Assembly (NCBI GenBank): GCA_024103175.1
Contig: JAGFJE010000703.1
Span: 1 to 46,392, forward strand
Direction: 5' to 3'
From: Phaeodactylibacter sp.
Lineage (GTDB): Bacteria; Bacteroidota; Bacteroidia; Chitinophagales; Saprospiraceae
Length of the DNA stretch: 46,392 bases
Shown here piece by piece: positions 17,337 through 25,243 of this stretch (its first letter is position 1; each line of letters begins with the position of its first letter). A program made the translations under genes and the position numbers. Below the pieces are notes generated by a model, which had not been told where the DNA came from, made no database searches, and was given only the letters and a program-made list of their open reading frames with translations.

Positions 17337-18104
17337 CTACCTGCCCGCCCTTTCCCGGAAAACGGCGCACAAAATACCAGCGGCAACCGCTGCATTCAGG
17401 GAATCCGCCCGGCTGTGGGCCGCCGGAGGGATAGAGATCCGATGCGACAGGTAGGGCTCTACAGCCGGAGAAATACCGCTCCCCTCGCTACCGATCACGA
17501 TTATGCCGCCCTTTTGGCCAAGTGGGGCGTGAAAGACATTTTCACCATCCATTACCGCTCCGTATACCGGCAGGCCGGGCCGCCCGCGGCAAAGCGCCTC
17601 CAGGCCGGTTTCTATACTCACGACCCGGAACAGGGCTCCCATGGAAGCCTGGACCGCTTTGGGGTTATAGGCATCCACGCAATCCGGGGAAGAAAAGACA
17701 TAAGAAAGGCCAAACCAATCGGCGATGCGCAATATCGTTCCGAAATTTCCGGGATCCTGGATCCCGTCCAGATAAAGGGATAAAGCCTGGGGCAATTTAT
17801 CCGGGTCCACTCGCGCTTCAGGGATGAGGGATACCGCCAGCACCTGATTGGGGGTATTGAGGCTGGAGATCCTTTTCAACTCCTCCGGGGTAACCGAAAC
17901 AAGGCGCTCCCGGTTTACTTCCCCCACCTCTTCCACACTGGCCAGCCAGTCGTCCAGGGCATAGAGTTCGGCCACGTTATGCGGCGCCTCAGCCAATAAC
18001 TCCCGCACCATTTTATCCCCTTCGACGATGAAATTGTTATACTTTTGCCTAAATTTTTTCAACCGCAGGGATTTAATGAATTTTACCTTATTTTTCGAAA
18101 GCAT
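17337..18104 (-). CDS. TrmH/SpoU-family RNA 2'-O-methyltransferase
   Basis: 255 residues. An N-terminal substrate-binding domain (KFIKSLRLKKFRQKYNNFIVEGDKMV) is followed by a SPOUT knot domain with motif 1 DPGNFGTILRIADWFG, motif 2 IVIGSEGSGIS and motif 3 IPPAAHSRADSLNAAVAAGI, the S-adenosylmethionine-binding trefoil knot. The target is probably a ribose in rRNA or tRNA (RlmB- or TsnR-like); the exact base cannot be read. The start at 18104 (or ATG 18107) is preferred since the longer frame to 18200 would overlap the divergent tamL. The start codons of the two genes are only 20 bp apart. Confidence 0.9.
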   Translation of the reverse strand: MLSKNKVKFIKSLRLKKFRQKYNNFIVEGDKMVRELLAEAPHNVAELYALDDWLASVEEVGEVNRERLVSVTPEELKRISSLNTPNQVLAVSLIPEARVDPDKLPQALSLYLDGIQDPGNFGTILRIADWFGLSYVFSSPDCVDAYNPKAVQASMGALFRVVSIETGLEALCRGRPGLPVYGAVMDGENVFHAPLGQKGGIIVIGSEGSGISPAVEPYLSHRISIPPAAHSRADSLNAAVAAGILCAVFRERAGR

Positions 18105-18124
18105 CATCAGGAATTGATATTGCG

Positions 18125-20644
18125 ATGTCTGTAAAGCACTGTGCAAAATACATATTTGGGTCAATACTGGCAGTACTCCTGCTTTCTGCGTGCAATACAT
18201 CCAGGTATCTTTCGGCCGACCAGTACCTGCTCAAAGGTAACAGCATAAAGCTGAAAAGCAAGGACAACATCAACCGAAAGCGGGAGTTGAAATACGAGCT
18301 GTCCACCCTCTATAAACAACAGGAAAACAGCAAGTTCTTTTTTATCCCCAGAGAATGGTTTTATTTCATAACCCAGGGCCCGGAAGACACCACCAAATTC
18401 GACCAGTGGCAACGGCGGGTCATTGCCGAACCTCCTGCCATTTATGATCCTAAGCTGACGCAGGCTACCGAAGAGTCGATGCAGTTTTACCTGCAATACC
18501 GGGGGTTTTTCAATGCCCAGGTGTTCTCGGTTCCCGATGTGCGGAAAAAGAAGATATACATTACCTATCACGTGGACCCCGGCCAGCAATTTACCATCGA
18601 TACCGCGCTGTTTTTCAGTGAGGATACGCTGGTCAACAAAATACTGCAGGAAATTGCGGGCCGCACCCAGTTACAGCCGGGGGCCGGCATCGACGGCAGC
18701 TTGTATGACCGGGAGCGGGAACGGATCGTCCAGTATCTGCGGAATCATGGCTATGCCAATTTTTACGCCAACTACATCGCCCCCCTGGAGGCCGACACCA
18801 CCGTGGCGGGGAAAAGGGCAAGGCTGTACCTGGAGGTATTGCCGCCTTTGGAAGACAGCACCCACCAGGCCTACACCATTGATGACATCACGGTCTTTAT
18901 GGACTACATTCCCGGCCAGGAGGATACCATACTCTACGACACGACCATTAACGGGATTATTTTCCGCACGCCACGCCCCTTTTTCCGCGTCAGGCCCGAA
19001 ACCATCCTCGAGAACCTGTACATTCAAAAGTACAGGCAGTACAACCAGAGGGAAATTGACCTTACCACCCAGCAACTCACCAGCCTGGGTATTTTCCGGT
19101 TTGTCCGCCTCAAACAGGAAGTAGACCCGGCAGACTCCTCCCGGCTCGATATCCGGGTGGAGCTTACCCAACATAAAAAGATGGAGCTGGGGCTTGACTT
19201 CGAACTCAATTATGCCAGCCGCAACGCATCGGGGGCGGGCAACCTCATTGGCCTGACGGCCAGCCCTTCCTTTCGCCACCGCAACCTCTTCAAGGGAGCG
19301 GAATTGCTGATCGCCGACTTCTCCGCCGGGGTCGAGTTCAACCCCGCCCCCAGCGCTATTGCCGAAAGCCGGTTCTGGAACACCATTGACATACGGCTGC
19401 AAACAGACCTGTACCTTCCGCGGTTTGTCGACTACCTCGGCATCTGGGGGCGCCTTAACCGCCCGAAATGGGGCAGGCAGGAACTGTTCGTCAACGATAA
19501 TTTCTACAACGCCCTGGCGGAAACGGCCGCCACCCGCTTGTCTGCCAGCTACAACTATTTGCTCATCCTTGACTTTTACCGGTACAACCTTTTCACGGGC
19601 ACATTCGGGTTCGACTTCCCCCGCAAGCGCAACCAGCGCCTTATCGTGAACCACATCGGGCTGGATTACCTCCGGCCAATCACGGAGCCGCGGTTCGACT
19701 CCATCCTGAATGTAAACCCCTTCCTGGCGCGTTCCTTCGGCGAACAGCTCTTTACCAGCTTTTTATTCCGCGGCCTCAACTTTGTTCACAATGCACGGCC
19801 CAACCGGAGGGGCAATTCCCATTATATCGGCGCCAACCTGGAACTGGCCGGCGCAGAGATCTGGGCCGGCAACGCCATCTACAACGCCTTTGCCCTGGCT
19901 CAGGATACGTTGCGGCTGCGTTTCCGCGAGGGCCAGAGTATTGATTTTTCCCAGTATGCCCGCGCACAAATAGACCTGCGAAAATACTGGTCCTATTCAT
20001 CCAAGCGCTCCCTGGCGGCCCGCTTCGCCCTGGGGGTGGCCCGGCCGTTCGGCTATACCACCGACGTCCCCTATGTCAAGCAATTTTACGCGGGCGGCCC
20101 CAATAGCATACGCGCCTGGGCGCCGCGAGGATTAGGCCCCGGCGCCTTCGAAGACACCCTCTCTTTCGACCAGACTTTCAATACCCGCCTTTACCAATCG
20201 GGCGATATACAGCTGGAAGCCAACCTGGAATACCGGTTCAACATCTTCTGGGTGGTCAACGGCGCCCTATTCCTGGATGCCGGCAACGTCTGGACCCTTA
20301 ACCGGGACACCGCGCGCTGCGGCTCCCAGTTTCTGCTCAACAGCACCCAGTACAGCTGCACCGACAACAGGGGAGAGAAAGCGGTATATACCAATGAGCC
20401 TTTCTATAAACAGATCGCTATAGGGGGCGGCTTCGGCCTGCGGCTGGATTTCTCCTACTTCATTTTACGGCTTGACATGGCCCTCAAGTTCAGGCATGCG
20501 GCGCCCGTGCCCTCCCGAAACGGCAGCGGGGGCTGGCAGGATTACTGGTTCCGGGATTTCCGGAGCGACGGGCACATCGGCAGGGGCGGGCTAAAGCTTA
20601 CGGATATTGTTTCCTTCAACCTTGGCTTTGGATACCCCTTCTGA
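18125..20644 (+). CDS. tamL: TamL: lipidated TamA/BamA-like Omp85 outer-membrane protein
   Basis: 839 residues. A lipoprotein signal peptide ends in LLSAC with Cys23 as the lipid site. POTRA-like repeats occupy about 35-400 (for example FYLQYRGFFNAQVFS, IVQYLRNHGYANFY, QLTSLGIFRFVRL). A 16-strand barrel follows, with the loop-6 region near YAGGPNSIRAWAPRGLGP (the [VI]RG[FY]-like lock motif of Omp85) and the C-terminal aromatic signature FNLGFGYPF. Lipidation of a TamA-like protein is characteristic of Bacteroidota. It is expected to help insert or export outer-membrane proteins together with TamB, which is not in the window. A TATTTTTC box at 18089-18096, inside the divergent methyltransferase gene, may be its promoter. 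Confidence 0.88.
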   Translation: MSVKHCAKYIFGSILAVLLLSACNTSRYLSADQYLLKGNSIKLKSKDNINRKRELKYELSTLYKQQENSKFFFIPREWFYFITQGPEDTTKFDQWQRRVIAEPPAIYDPKLTQATEESMQFYLQYRGFFNAQVFSVPDVRKKKIYITYHVDPGQQFTIDTALFFSEDTLVNKILQEIAGRTQLQPGAGIDGSLYDRERERIVQYLRNHGYANFYANYIAPLEADTTVAGKRARLYLEVLPPLEDSTHQAYTIDDITVFMDYIPGQEDTILYDTTINGIIFRTPRPFFRVRPETILENLYIQKYRQYNQREIDLTTQQLTSLGIFRFVRLKQEVDPADSSRLDIRVELTQHKKMELGLDFELNYASRNASGAGNLIGLTASPSFRHRNLFKGAELLIADFSAGVEFNPAPSAIAESRFWNTIDIRLQTDLYLPRFVDYLGIWGRLNRPKWGRQELFVNDNFYNALAETAATRLSASYNYLLILDFYRYNLFTGTFGFDFPRKRNQRLIVNHIGLDYLRPITEPRFDSILNVNPFLARSFGEQLFTSFLFRGLNFVHNARPNRRGNSHYIGANLELAGAEIWAGNAIYNAFALAQDTLRLRFREGQSIDFSQYARAQIDLRKYWSYSSKRSLAARFALGVARPFGYTTDVPYVKQFYAGGPNSIRAWAPRGLGPGAFEDTLSFDQTFNTRLYQSGDIQLEANLEYRFNIFWVVNGALFLDAGNVWTLNRDTARCGSQFLLNSTQYSCTDNRGEKAVYTNEPFYKQIAIGGGFGLRLDFSYFILRLDMALKFRHAAPVPSRNGSGGWQDYWFRDFRSDGHIGRGGLKLTDIVSFNLGFGYPF

Positions 20645-20678
20645 TGTTGTTTGTTGTGGGTTAACTGTTGATTATCGA

Positions 20679-20709
20679 CGGGCAGGAGACAGGCCCGGCT
20701 ACCCGTCTA
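20679..20709. repeat. Small inverted repeat after tamL
   Basis: GACGGG (near 20679) pairs with CCCGTC (ending near 20709). It stands before a run of tandem repeats between convergent tamL and nth. Confidence 0.35.
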
Positions 20710-20728
20710 ATGCCGGACAACGGTTGCA

Positions 20729-20825
20729 GGGCTGTGTTCGATGGACGGGCACAGCAGCGGCGTAGGGCTGTGTACGGTGGACGGGCACAGCAGCGGCGTA
20801 GGGCTGTGTTCGATGGACGGGCGTA
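20729..20825. repeat. 36-bp direct tandem repeats, 2.7 copies
   Basis: Units at 20729-20764 and 20765-20800 start GGGCTGTGT and contain GGTGGACGGGC/GATGGACGGGC, CACAGCAGC and end GGCGTA. The third unit (20801-20825) matches the first but lacks an 11-bp internal block. There are no spacers between units, so it is not a CRISPR array. It fills the gap between convergent tamL and nth. Confidence 0.85.
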
Positions 20826-20881
20826 GGGTGGATGAAGCCTGCCCGGCGGCCCAACCTTAGAATGGCAGCCCAGCGTAAACG

Positions 20882-21526
20882 TTATTTAAAAAGGCTCTTC
20901 CGCCCGTATTTGCTGCAGATGGGGCATTGGTGAGGGTCATGCCCCCGTGCCGGGCAATATTCCCGCCCGAAGTAGATGATCTGCAGGTGGAGTTTATTCC
21001 ATTTTTCCCGGGGGAACACTTTTTTCAGGTCAGCTTCCGTTTTTTCAACATTTTTGCCGGTGCTTAGCGTCCAACGGTATGCCAGGCGATGGATGTGGGT
21101 ATCCACCGGGAAAGCGGGTTCGCCGAAGGCCTGCGCCATGACCACGGAGGCTGTTTTGTGGCCTACTCCAGGCAGGGCTTCCAGCGCCTTCATATCTTTG
21201 GGCACCTGCCCGCCATGTTCCTTTATGAGAATATTGGATAGCTCATAAATAGCCTGCGACTTGCGGGGAGCAAGGCCACAGGGGCGAATGATGGCCTTGA
21301 TATCCTGCACATTTTGTTCGGCCATACGGTAGGGGTTGTCCGCCAGCTCGAAAAGATGGGGGGTGACCTTATTGACCCGTTCGTCCGTACACTGGGCAGA
21401 AAGGAGGACGGCAACGAGCAGGGTGTACGGATCCTGGTGATTCAGGGGGATGGGGACTTCGGGGTACAATTCCTCCAGTATTTCCGCTATGGCTGCGGCT
21501 TTTTCTTTTTTGCTGATGCGGTTCAT
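20882..21526 (-). CDS. nth: Endonuclease III (DNA glycosylase/AP lyase) with a reduced iron-sulfur motif
   Basis: 214 residues. Removes oxidised pyrimidines and cleaves the abasic site. The helix-hairpin-helix LEALPGVGHKTASVV has catalytic Lys124, and VDTHIHR has the catalytic Asp142. The C-terminal cluster loop reads Cys191-x9-Cys201-x2-Cys204, with no fourth Cys before the stop; E. coli Nth has C-x6-C-x2-C-x5-C. The [4Fe-4S] cluster is therefore missing a ligand, or another residue (such as His196 or His199) takes that place. It follows purM with 30 bp between, so the two are probably co-transcribed. Confidence 0.93.
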   Translation of the reverse strand: MNRISKKEKAAAIAEILEELYPEVPIPLNHQDPYTLLVAVLLSAQCTDERVNKVTPHLFELADNPYRMAEQNVQDIKAIIRPCGLAPRKSQAIYELSNILIKEHGGQVPKDMKALEALPGVGHKTASVVMAQAFGEPAFPVDTHIHRLAYRWTLSTGKNVEKTEADLKKVFPREKWNKLHLQIIYFGREYCPARGHDPHQCPICSKYGRKSLFK

Positions 21527-21556
21527 CGGTTGATCACTCCATTTATAAGCGGTGGT

Positions 21557-22741
21557 TCATTCCGGCTGGCCAAAAAGGAATTCTCCGTACTCGCTTTTGA
21601 CTTTCAGGCTATTGCCCTTTCCTTCCTCCACCCTGCCTATCACCTGGGCGCCGACCTGAAACCCGCCGGCGATATCGATCACCTTTTGAGCATATTTCTC
21701 CGCGAGATAGACCTCCAGCCGGTGCCCCATATTGAAGACCTGGTACATTTCCCTCCAGTCTGTCCCGGATTCCTCGCGGATCAGCCGGAACAAGGGCGGC
21801 AAAGGAAACAGGTTGTCTTTAATTATGGTTTTGTTGCGTACGAAATTAAGCACTTTGGTTTGGCCTCCGCCGGTATTGTGGATCAGGCCGTGGACCTCTC
21901 CCTTCAGTTCTCCGAGCAATTGTTTCAGTACAGGCAGATAAGTGCGGGTCGGAGACAGTACCAACTTGCCGGCAGTGACGGTTTCTCCGCCTATGTCGAC
22001 CTCATCCGTCAGTTTTTTACCGCCCACATACACCACTTCCTGCGGCGTCTCCGGGCTGTAGCTCTCCGGGTACTTTTTGGCGTACAGGTGGTGAAAGACA
22101 TCGTGCCGGGCGGAGGTCAGGCCGTTGCTGCCCATACCGCCGTTGTAAGCCTTTTCGTAGGAGGCCCGGCCAAAGGAAGACAGGCCGATGATCACATCCC
22201 CTGGCTGTATGTCGTTTACGATGACGTCTGAACGTTTCATCCGGGCGAAGGCGGTATAGCCCACATCGATGGTGCGGACGATGTCGCCTACATCAGCCGT
22301 CTCCCCTCCCGCCAGGTGGATGTTTACGCCGTATTCGGCCATTTCTGCGGCGAAGCGCCCGGCGAAGTTGATGACCGCACTGATCACTTCTCCCGGAATG
22401 AGGCTTTTATTGCGGCCGATGGTAGAGGACAACAAGATATTATCGGTGCACCCCACACAGGCCATATCATCCAGGTTCATGACGATGGCGTCCTGGGCGA
22501 TCCCTTCCCAGACGGAGAGGTCGCCGGTTTCTTTCCAGTACAGGTAGGCCAGGCTGCCTTTGGTGCCCGCCGTATCGGCATGCATGAGGTTGCAGTAGGC
22601 CGGGTCTCCGGCCGCCATATCCGGGAGGATCTTGCAGAAAGCATTGGGATACAAGCCTTTATCCAGGTTTTTTATGGCGGCGTGGACGTCTTCTTTGGCA
22701 GCCGATACTCCCCTAAGGCCGTATTTGGATGGTTCAGGCAT
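21557..22741 (-). CDS. purM: Phosphoribosylformylglycinamidine cyclo-ligase (AIR synthetase), Bacteroidota-type PurM
   Basis: ATP-dependent ring closure of FGAM to AIR in purine synthesis. 394 residues from the ATG at 22741 (MPEPSKYGLRGVSAA); the frame is open 28 codons further upstream, but that part is hydrophobic and unlike PurM. Recognisable blocks are DTAGTKGSLAYLYW, AMVMNLDD-type metal-binding motif (AIVMNLDDMACVG), HLAGGETADVGDIVRT and the C-terminal HNTGGGQTKVLNF. The sequence is diverged from E. coli PurM, but the ATP- and Mg-binding positions are kept. First gene of a likely purM-nth operon on the minus strand. Confidence 0.88.
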   Translation of the reverse strand: MPEPSKYGLRGVSAAKEDVHAAIKNLDKGLYPNAFCKILPDMAAGDPAYCNLMHADTAGTKGSLAYLYWKETGDLSVWEGIAQDAIVMNLDDMACVGCTDNILLSSTIGRNKSLIPGEVISAVINFAGRFAAEMAEYGVNIHLAGGETADVGDIVRTIDVGYTAFARMKRSDVIVNDIQPGDVIIGLSSFGRASYEKAYNGGMGSNGLTSARHDVFHHLYAKKYPESYSPETPQEVVYVGGKKLTDEVDIGGETVTAGKLVLSPTRTYLPVLKQLLGELKGEVHGLIHNTGGGQTKVLNFVRNKTIIKDNLFPLPPLFRLIREESGTDWREMYQVFNMGHRLEVYLAEKYAQKVIDIAGGFQVGAQVIGRVEEGKGNSLKVKSEYGEFLFGQPE

Positions 22742-22885
22742 GGCTTCCTTTTTCGTTCGGGGAGCAAAGGTAAGGATAAATTCAGGAAAGGCGCCATAAA
22801 GCCCCAAAACCAAAAAGTTTTCCACAAAAGAGTGGTTAAATCACACTTTTAACAAATTTCATTAGGTGCAAATCGGATGCAATTC

Positions 22886-22893
22886 TATATTTG
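22886..22893 (+). promoter_or_regulatory. -7 box of the M23 leader transcript
   Basis: TATATTTG matches TAnnTTTG exactly. The transcript start is expected near 22900, giving an unusually long leader of about 150 nt before the GTG at 23049, but a normal leader of about 30 nt before the small ORF at 22931. Confidence 0.55.
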
Positions 22894-23017
22894 CAAATAC
22901 GGCAATTAATTGAGAGTAGAAAGCAATCCCATGCACATCAGGCTTTTCAACCCAAAAACTATAGCAACGAAAGAGCGGAGACGCAAGCACTCCGGATGGG
23001 TTGGCCTGCCGTATTTG
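22894..23017 (+). promoter_or_regulatory. Candidate structured RNA leader of the M23 peptidase gene
   Basis: Three sets of arms are nested. P1: CAAATACGGCA (22894-22904) with TGCCGTATTTG (23007-23017), 11 bp perfect. P2: AGGC and CAACCC (22940-22953, split by TTTT) with GGGTTG and GCCT (22998-23007). P3: CGGAG (22976-22980) with CTCCG (22990-22994). The closing arms sit 31 nt before the start codon. A GACGCAAGC stretch recalls part of the c-di-GMP-I (GEMM) riboswitch, but the remaining GEMM features are not present. The function is unknown. Confidence 0.45.
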
Positions 23018-23020
23018 TAA
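22931..23020 (+). CDS. Possible 29-residue leader peptide (upstream ORF)
   Basis: ATG at 22931 to TAA at 23018-23020 encodes a basic peptide beginning MHIRLFNPKTIATKERRRK and ending GWVGLPYL. It begins about 30 nt after the predicted transcript start and ends 28 nt before the M23 GTG. It lies inside the structured leader, so translation of it would open or close the P2/P3 arms. No homologue is recognised; it may be chance. Confidence 0.3.
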   Translation: MHIRLFNPKTIATKERRRKHSGWVGLPYL

Positions 23021-23048
23021 CGCGATTGTTTAACCAAATCATGAGAAA

Positions 23049-24395
23049 GTGGATTTGCCAGACTCGTTTACCCAAATTTTGAAACAGAAACGGAAAATTT
23101 TTAAGATCGGAATTTCAACTATATCAGTGCTGTTAATTGGAGGCGCTCTTTATTATTTCAGCACTGATATCAAGGACAGGCTACAGGCCTCCATTGTTGC
23201 TGCCGAAACGCCCGTTGAACTGGGCTCCTTCCCCGTTACCGTTCCCACCATAAAATACGGATTTGCCATTGACACCTTCCAGGTGCTGGAAAGAACGATC
23301 CGCCCCGGGCAATTTCTGGCCGACATCATGCTCGGCCAACAGGTTGATTACCCGTCCATTGAAAAGATCGTCGCCAACTCCGGCGAGGTATTCGATGTAA
23401 AGCATCTCCGGGTGGGCAACCCTTATACGATATTCACCAAGGACAGCACCCTGCAGGCCGATTACCTCATCTATGAGCCGAACGTATACGAATATGTCGT
23501 TTTCGAGCTGAAAGGTGAAAATAAGGTGACGCGCCACGAGCGTGAAGTGACGACGGAAGTCCGCAGCGCTGCCGGCAGCCTGGAAACCTCTCTGTGGAAT
23601 GCCATCGTCGGGCAGGGGCTCAGCTATGACCTGGCGGCCAAGATGGAAGATGCCCTTCAGTGGTCCATTGACTTTCACCACCTCCAGAAAAATGACGAGT
23701 TCAGGCTGGTCTATGACCAGAAATTCATTGAAGGGGAAGAAGTAGGGATCGGCCGGGTACACGCCGCCTATTACAAAACCGGGAAAACCGAGTTTCACGC
23801 CATTTATTATGATAACGGGAAAACGGAAGGCTATTATGACCTGGAAGGCCGCCCCATGAAGCGGGGCTTCCTGAAGTCGCCCGTAAAATATTCGCGGATC
23901 TCCTCCTATTACAACCTCAACCGTTTCCATCCCATTCTGAAGCGGCGGCGGCCTCATTACGGGACCGATTATGCAGCGCCTTACGGGACCCCGATCTATG
24001 CTGTTGGCGACGGGGTCGTTCTCAAGGCCTCCTATACCAAAGGCAACGGCAACTTCGTAAAGATCAAACACAACGACGCCTATCAGACCCAATACCTCCA
24101 CATGCAGAAGTTTGCCCAGGGCATTCGTTCCGGCGCCCACGTCAAGCAGGGCCAGGTCATCGGTTATGTAGGGTCGACCGGGCTGGCCACCGGCCCCCAT
24201 GTCTGCTTCCGCTTCTGGAAAAACGGCAAGCAGGTAAACCACCTCAACCTGACATTCCCCCCGGCCAAACCGCTGCCGGACGAAGATATGCCTCAATTCA
24301 AGGAATTGCGCGAAAAATACCTGTCCTTGCTGGAAAATGCCCACCCGGTGCAGTTGGAAGGCTCGGCAGCGCCCGTAGAAAAAGGCAATCCCTGA
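23049..24395 (+). CDS. M23-family peptidoglycan endopeptidase with an HxC variant site
   Basis: 448 residues from a GTG preceded by GAGAAA. One N-terminal membrane anchor (about 19-37) is followed by a periplasmic region with an OapA/LysM-like fold and then the LytM (M23) domain. The metal site has His303 and Asp307 (HYGTD), a catalytic His in YLHMQ, and His384 in GPHVCF. The second His of the usual HxH, a zinc ligand, is replaced by Cys386. Cys can bind zinc, and I recall the same GPHVC motif in related Bacteroidota proteins, so it is probably an active subfamily that cuts peptide cross-links. It is preceded by a structured leader and followed by a strong bidirectional terminator. Confidence 0.85.
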   Translation: MDLPDSFTQILKQKRKIFKIGISTISVLLIGGALYYFSTDIKDRLQASIVAAETPVELGSFPVTVPTIKYGFAIDTFQVLERTIRPGQFLADIMLGQQVDYPSIEKIVANSGEVFDVKHLRVGNPYTIFTKDSTLQADYLIYEPNVYEYVVFELKGENKVTRHEREVTTEVRSAAGSLETSLWNAIVGQGLSYDLAAKMEDALQWSIDFHHLQKNDEFRLVYDQKFIEGEEVGIGRVHAAYYKTGKTEFHAIYYDNGKTEGYYDLEGRPMKRGFLKSPVKYSRISSYYNLNRFHPILKRRRPHYGTDYAAPYGTPIYAVGDGVVLKASYTKGNGNFVKIKHNDAYQTQYLHMQKFAQGIRSGAHVKQGQVIGYVGSTGLATGPHVCFRFWKNGKQVNHLNLTFPPAKPLPDEDMPQFKELREKYLSLLENAHPVQLEGSAAPVEKGNP

Positions 24396-24445
24396 TGGTT
24401 CAGGCTTCTGCTATCCAACTTTAACAGACAGACAATTCAAAACAA

Positions 24446-24490
24446 AACGAAAAACCCCTCAGTGGAGTGATCCGCTGAGGGGTTTTCGTT
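24446..24490. terminator. Bidirectional intrinsic terminator
   Basis: ACCCCTCAG and CTGAGGGGT form a GC-rich stem extended by AACGAAAA/TTTTCGTT, giving 16-17 bp around an 11-nt loop, with T-rich ends in both directions. It serves the convergent M23 and yqgE genes. Confidence 0.9.
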
Positions 24491-24509
24491 CCTGCCGGGA
24501 GATGTTTTT

Positions 24510-25067
24510 TCAATTCCAGTTGGATGCGTCCGGCATCTGTGCGATGACGGTGTAGGCGTCGCCTTTATTGTACATGACCTGTGTCCATAGCTGATTGGGT
24601 TCTGATTTGAACAGGTAATTGGCGTCCATATCGGCAAGGACCCAGGAGCCGTAGACCATTTCGTCATTGAGCTGGCCCTCCGTCCAGCCGGAGTACCCGA
24701 CGAAGAAGCGGATATTCTGCGGTAAGATCAGGTTGGAAGAGATCAGGAACTTGAGCTTTTCAAAATCGCCCCCCCAGTAAACCCCATCGGTAACTTTAAC
24801 GCTTTCTTCCACCAGGCCGCCTACATTATGGATGTAGTGGATCGTATCCGTTTGTACGGGCCCCCCGAAGAAAACTTCGGAATCGAATTCCGGGAAGCCG
24901 TCGATAAGTTCATCGATCCGCATATTGAGGGGTTTGTTCATAATAAAGCCCACGCTGCCCTCTTCGCTGTGTTCACACAACAAGACGGCAGAGCGTTTAA
25001 AGTTCGGGTCAAGCATGAAAGGCTCCGCCAGTAACACTTTTCCGCTGGAAACCTCTTGTCTTACCAT
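24510..25067 (-). CDS. YqgE/AlgH family protein (DUF179)
   Basis: 185 residues, cytosolic. The family pattern is clear: GKVLLAEPFMLDPNFKRSAVLLCEHSEEG (in parts), GFIMNKPLN, FFGGPVQTDTIHYIHN and the late FFVGYSGWTEGQL. The biochemical role of this family is unknown; Pseudomonas AlgH influences alginate gene expression. It is a single gene with a terminator after it. The 176 bp upstream to fabD show no clear -7 box. Confidence 0.92.
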   Translation of the reverse strand: MVRQEVSSGKVLLAEPFMLDPNFKRSAVLLCEHSEEGSVGFIMNKPLNMRIDELIDGFPEFDSEVFFGGPVQTDTIHYIHNVGGLVEESVKVTDGVYWGGDFEKLKFLISSNLILPQNIRFFVGYSGWTEGQLNDEMVYGSWVLADMDANYLFKSEPNQLWTQVMYNKGDAYTVIAQMPDASNWN

Positions 25068-25243
25068 GAATGCGTTCTTTGGTAATTAAAATGTTGTCTT
25101 TATTTAACCCCCCGGAGGCCCCATAAGGTTCAAAACAGGACAAAGAGAAGGCTCTCCGCGGCAGTTTTCCCTGAAAACCTCACTAATATCAAGCCTTATT
25201 GGCAGAAAAGCAATTCCTCTTGCTTTAAAATCGCCCTATTGTC

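Larger units (their letters stand above)
22742..23048. other. Intergenic region with a structured leader before the M23 peptidase gene
   Basis: 307 bp. It contains a TATATTTG box (22886-22893), nested complementary arms from 22894 to 23017 and a 29-codon ORF (22931-23020), each described separately. The part nearest purM (22742-22870) holds no recognisable feature on either strand other than the presumed purM promoter, which was not resolved. Confidence 0.6.

Noticed and set aside
18671..19654. A 327-codon open frame antisense to tamL
   Set aside because: Shadow of a clear Omp85 gene; no recognisable protein features.
20729..20825. CRISPR-like array
   Set aside because: Units of 36 bp are directly adjacent with no spacers, and no cas genes are near.
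22921..23010. c-di-GMP-I (GEMM) riboswitch before the M23 gene
   Set aside because: Only a GAAAGAG and GACGCAA resemblance; the helix arrangement and the GCAAAC receptor strand are not found. Kept as an unassigned structured leader.
23181..24344. A 387-codon open frame antisense to the M23 peptidase gene
   Set aside because: Same reasoning: covered by a gene with intact catalytic motifs on the other strand.
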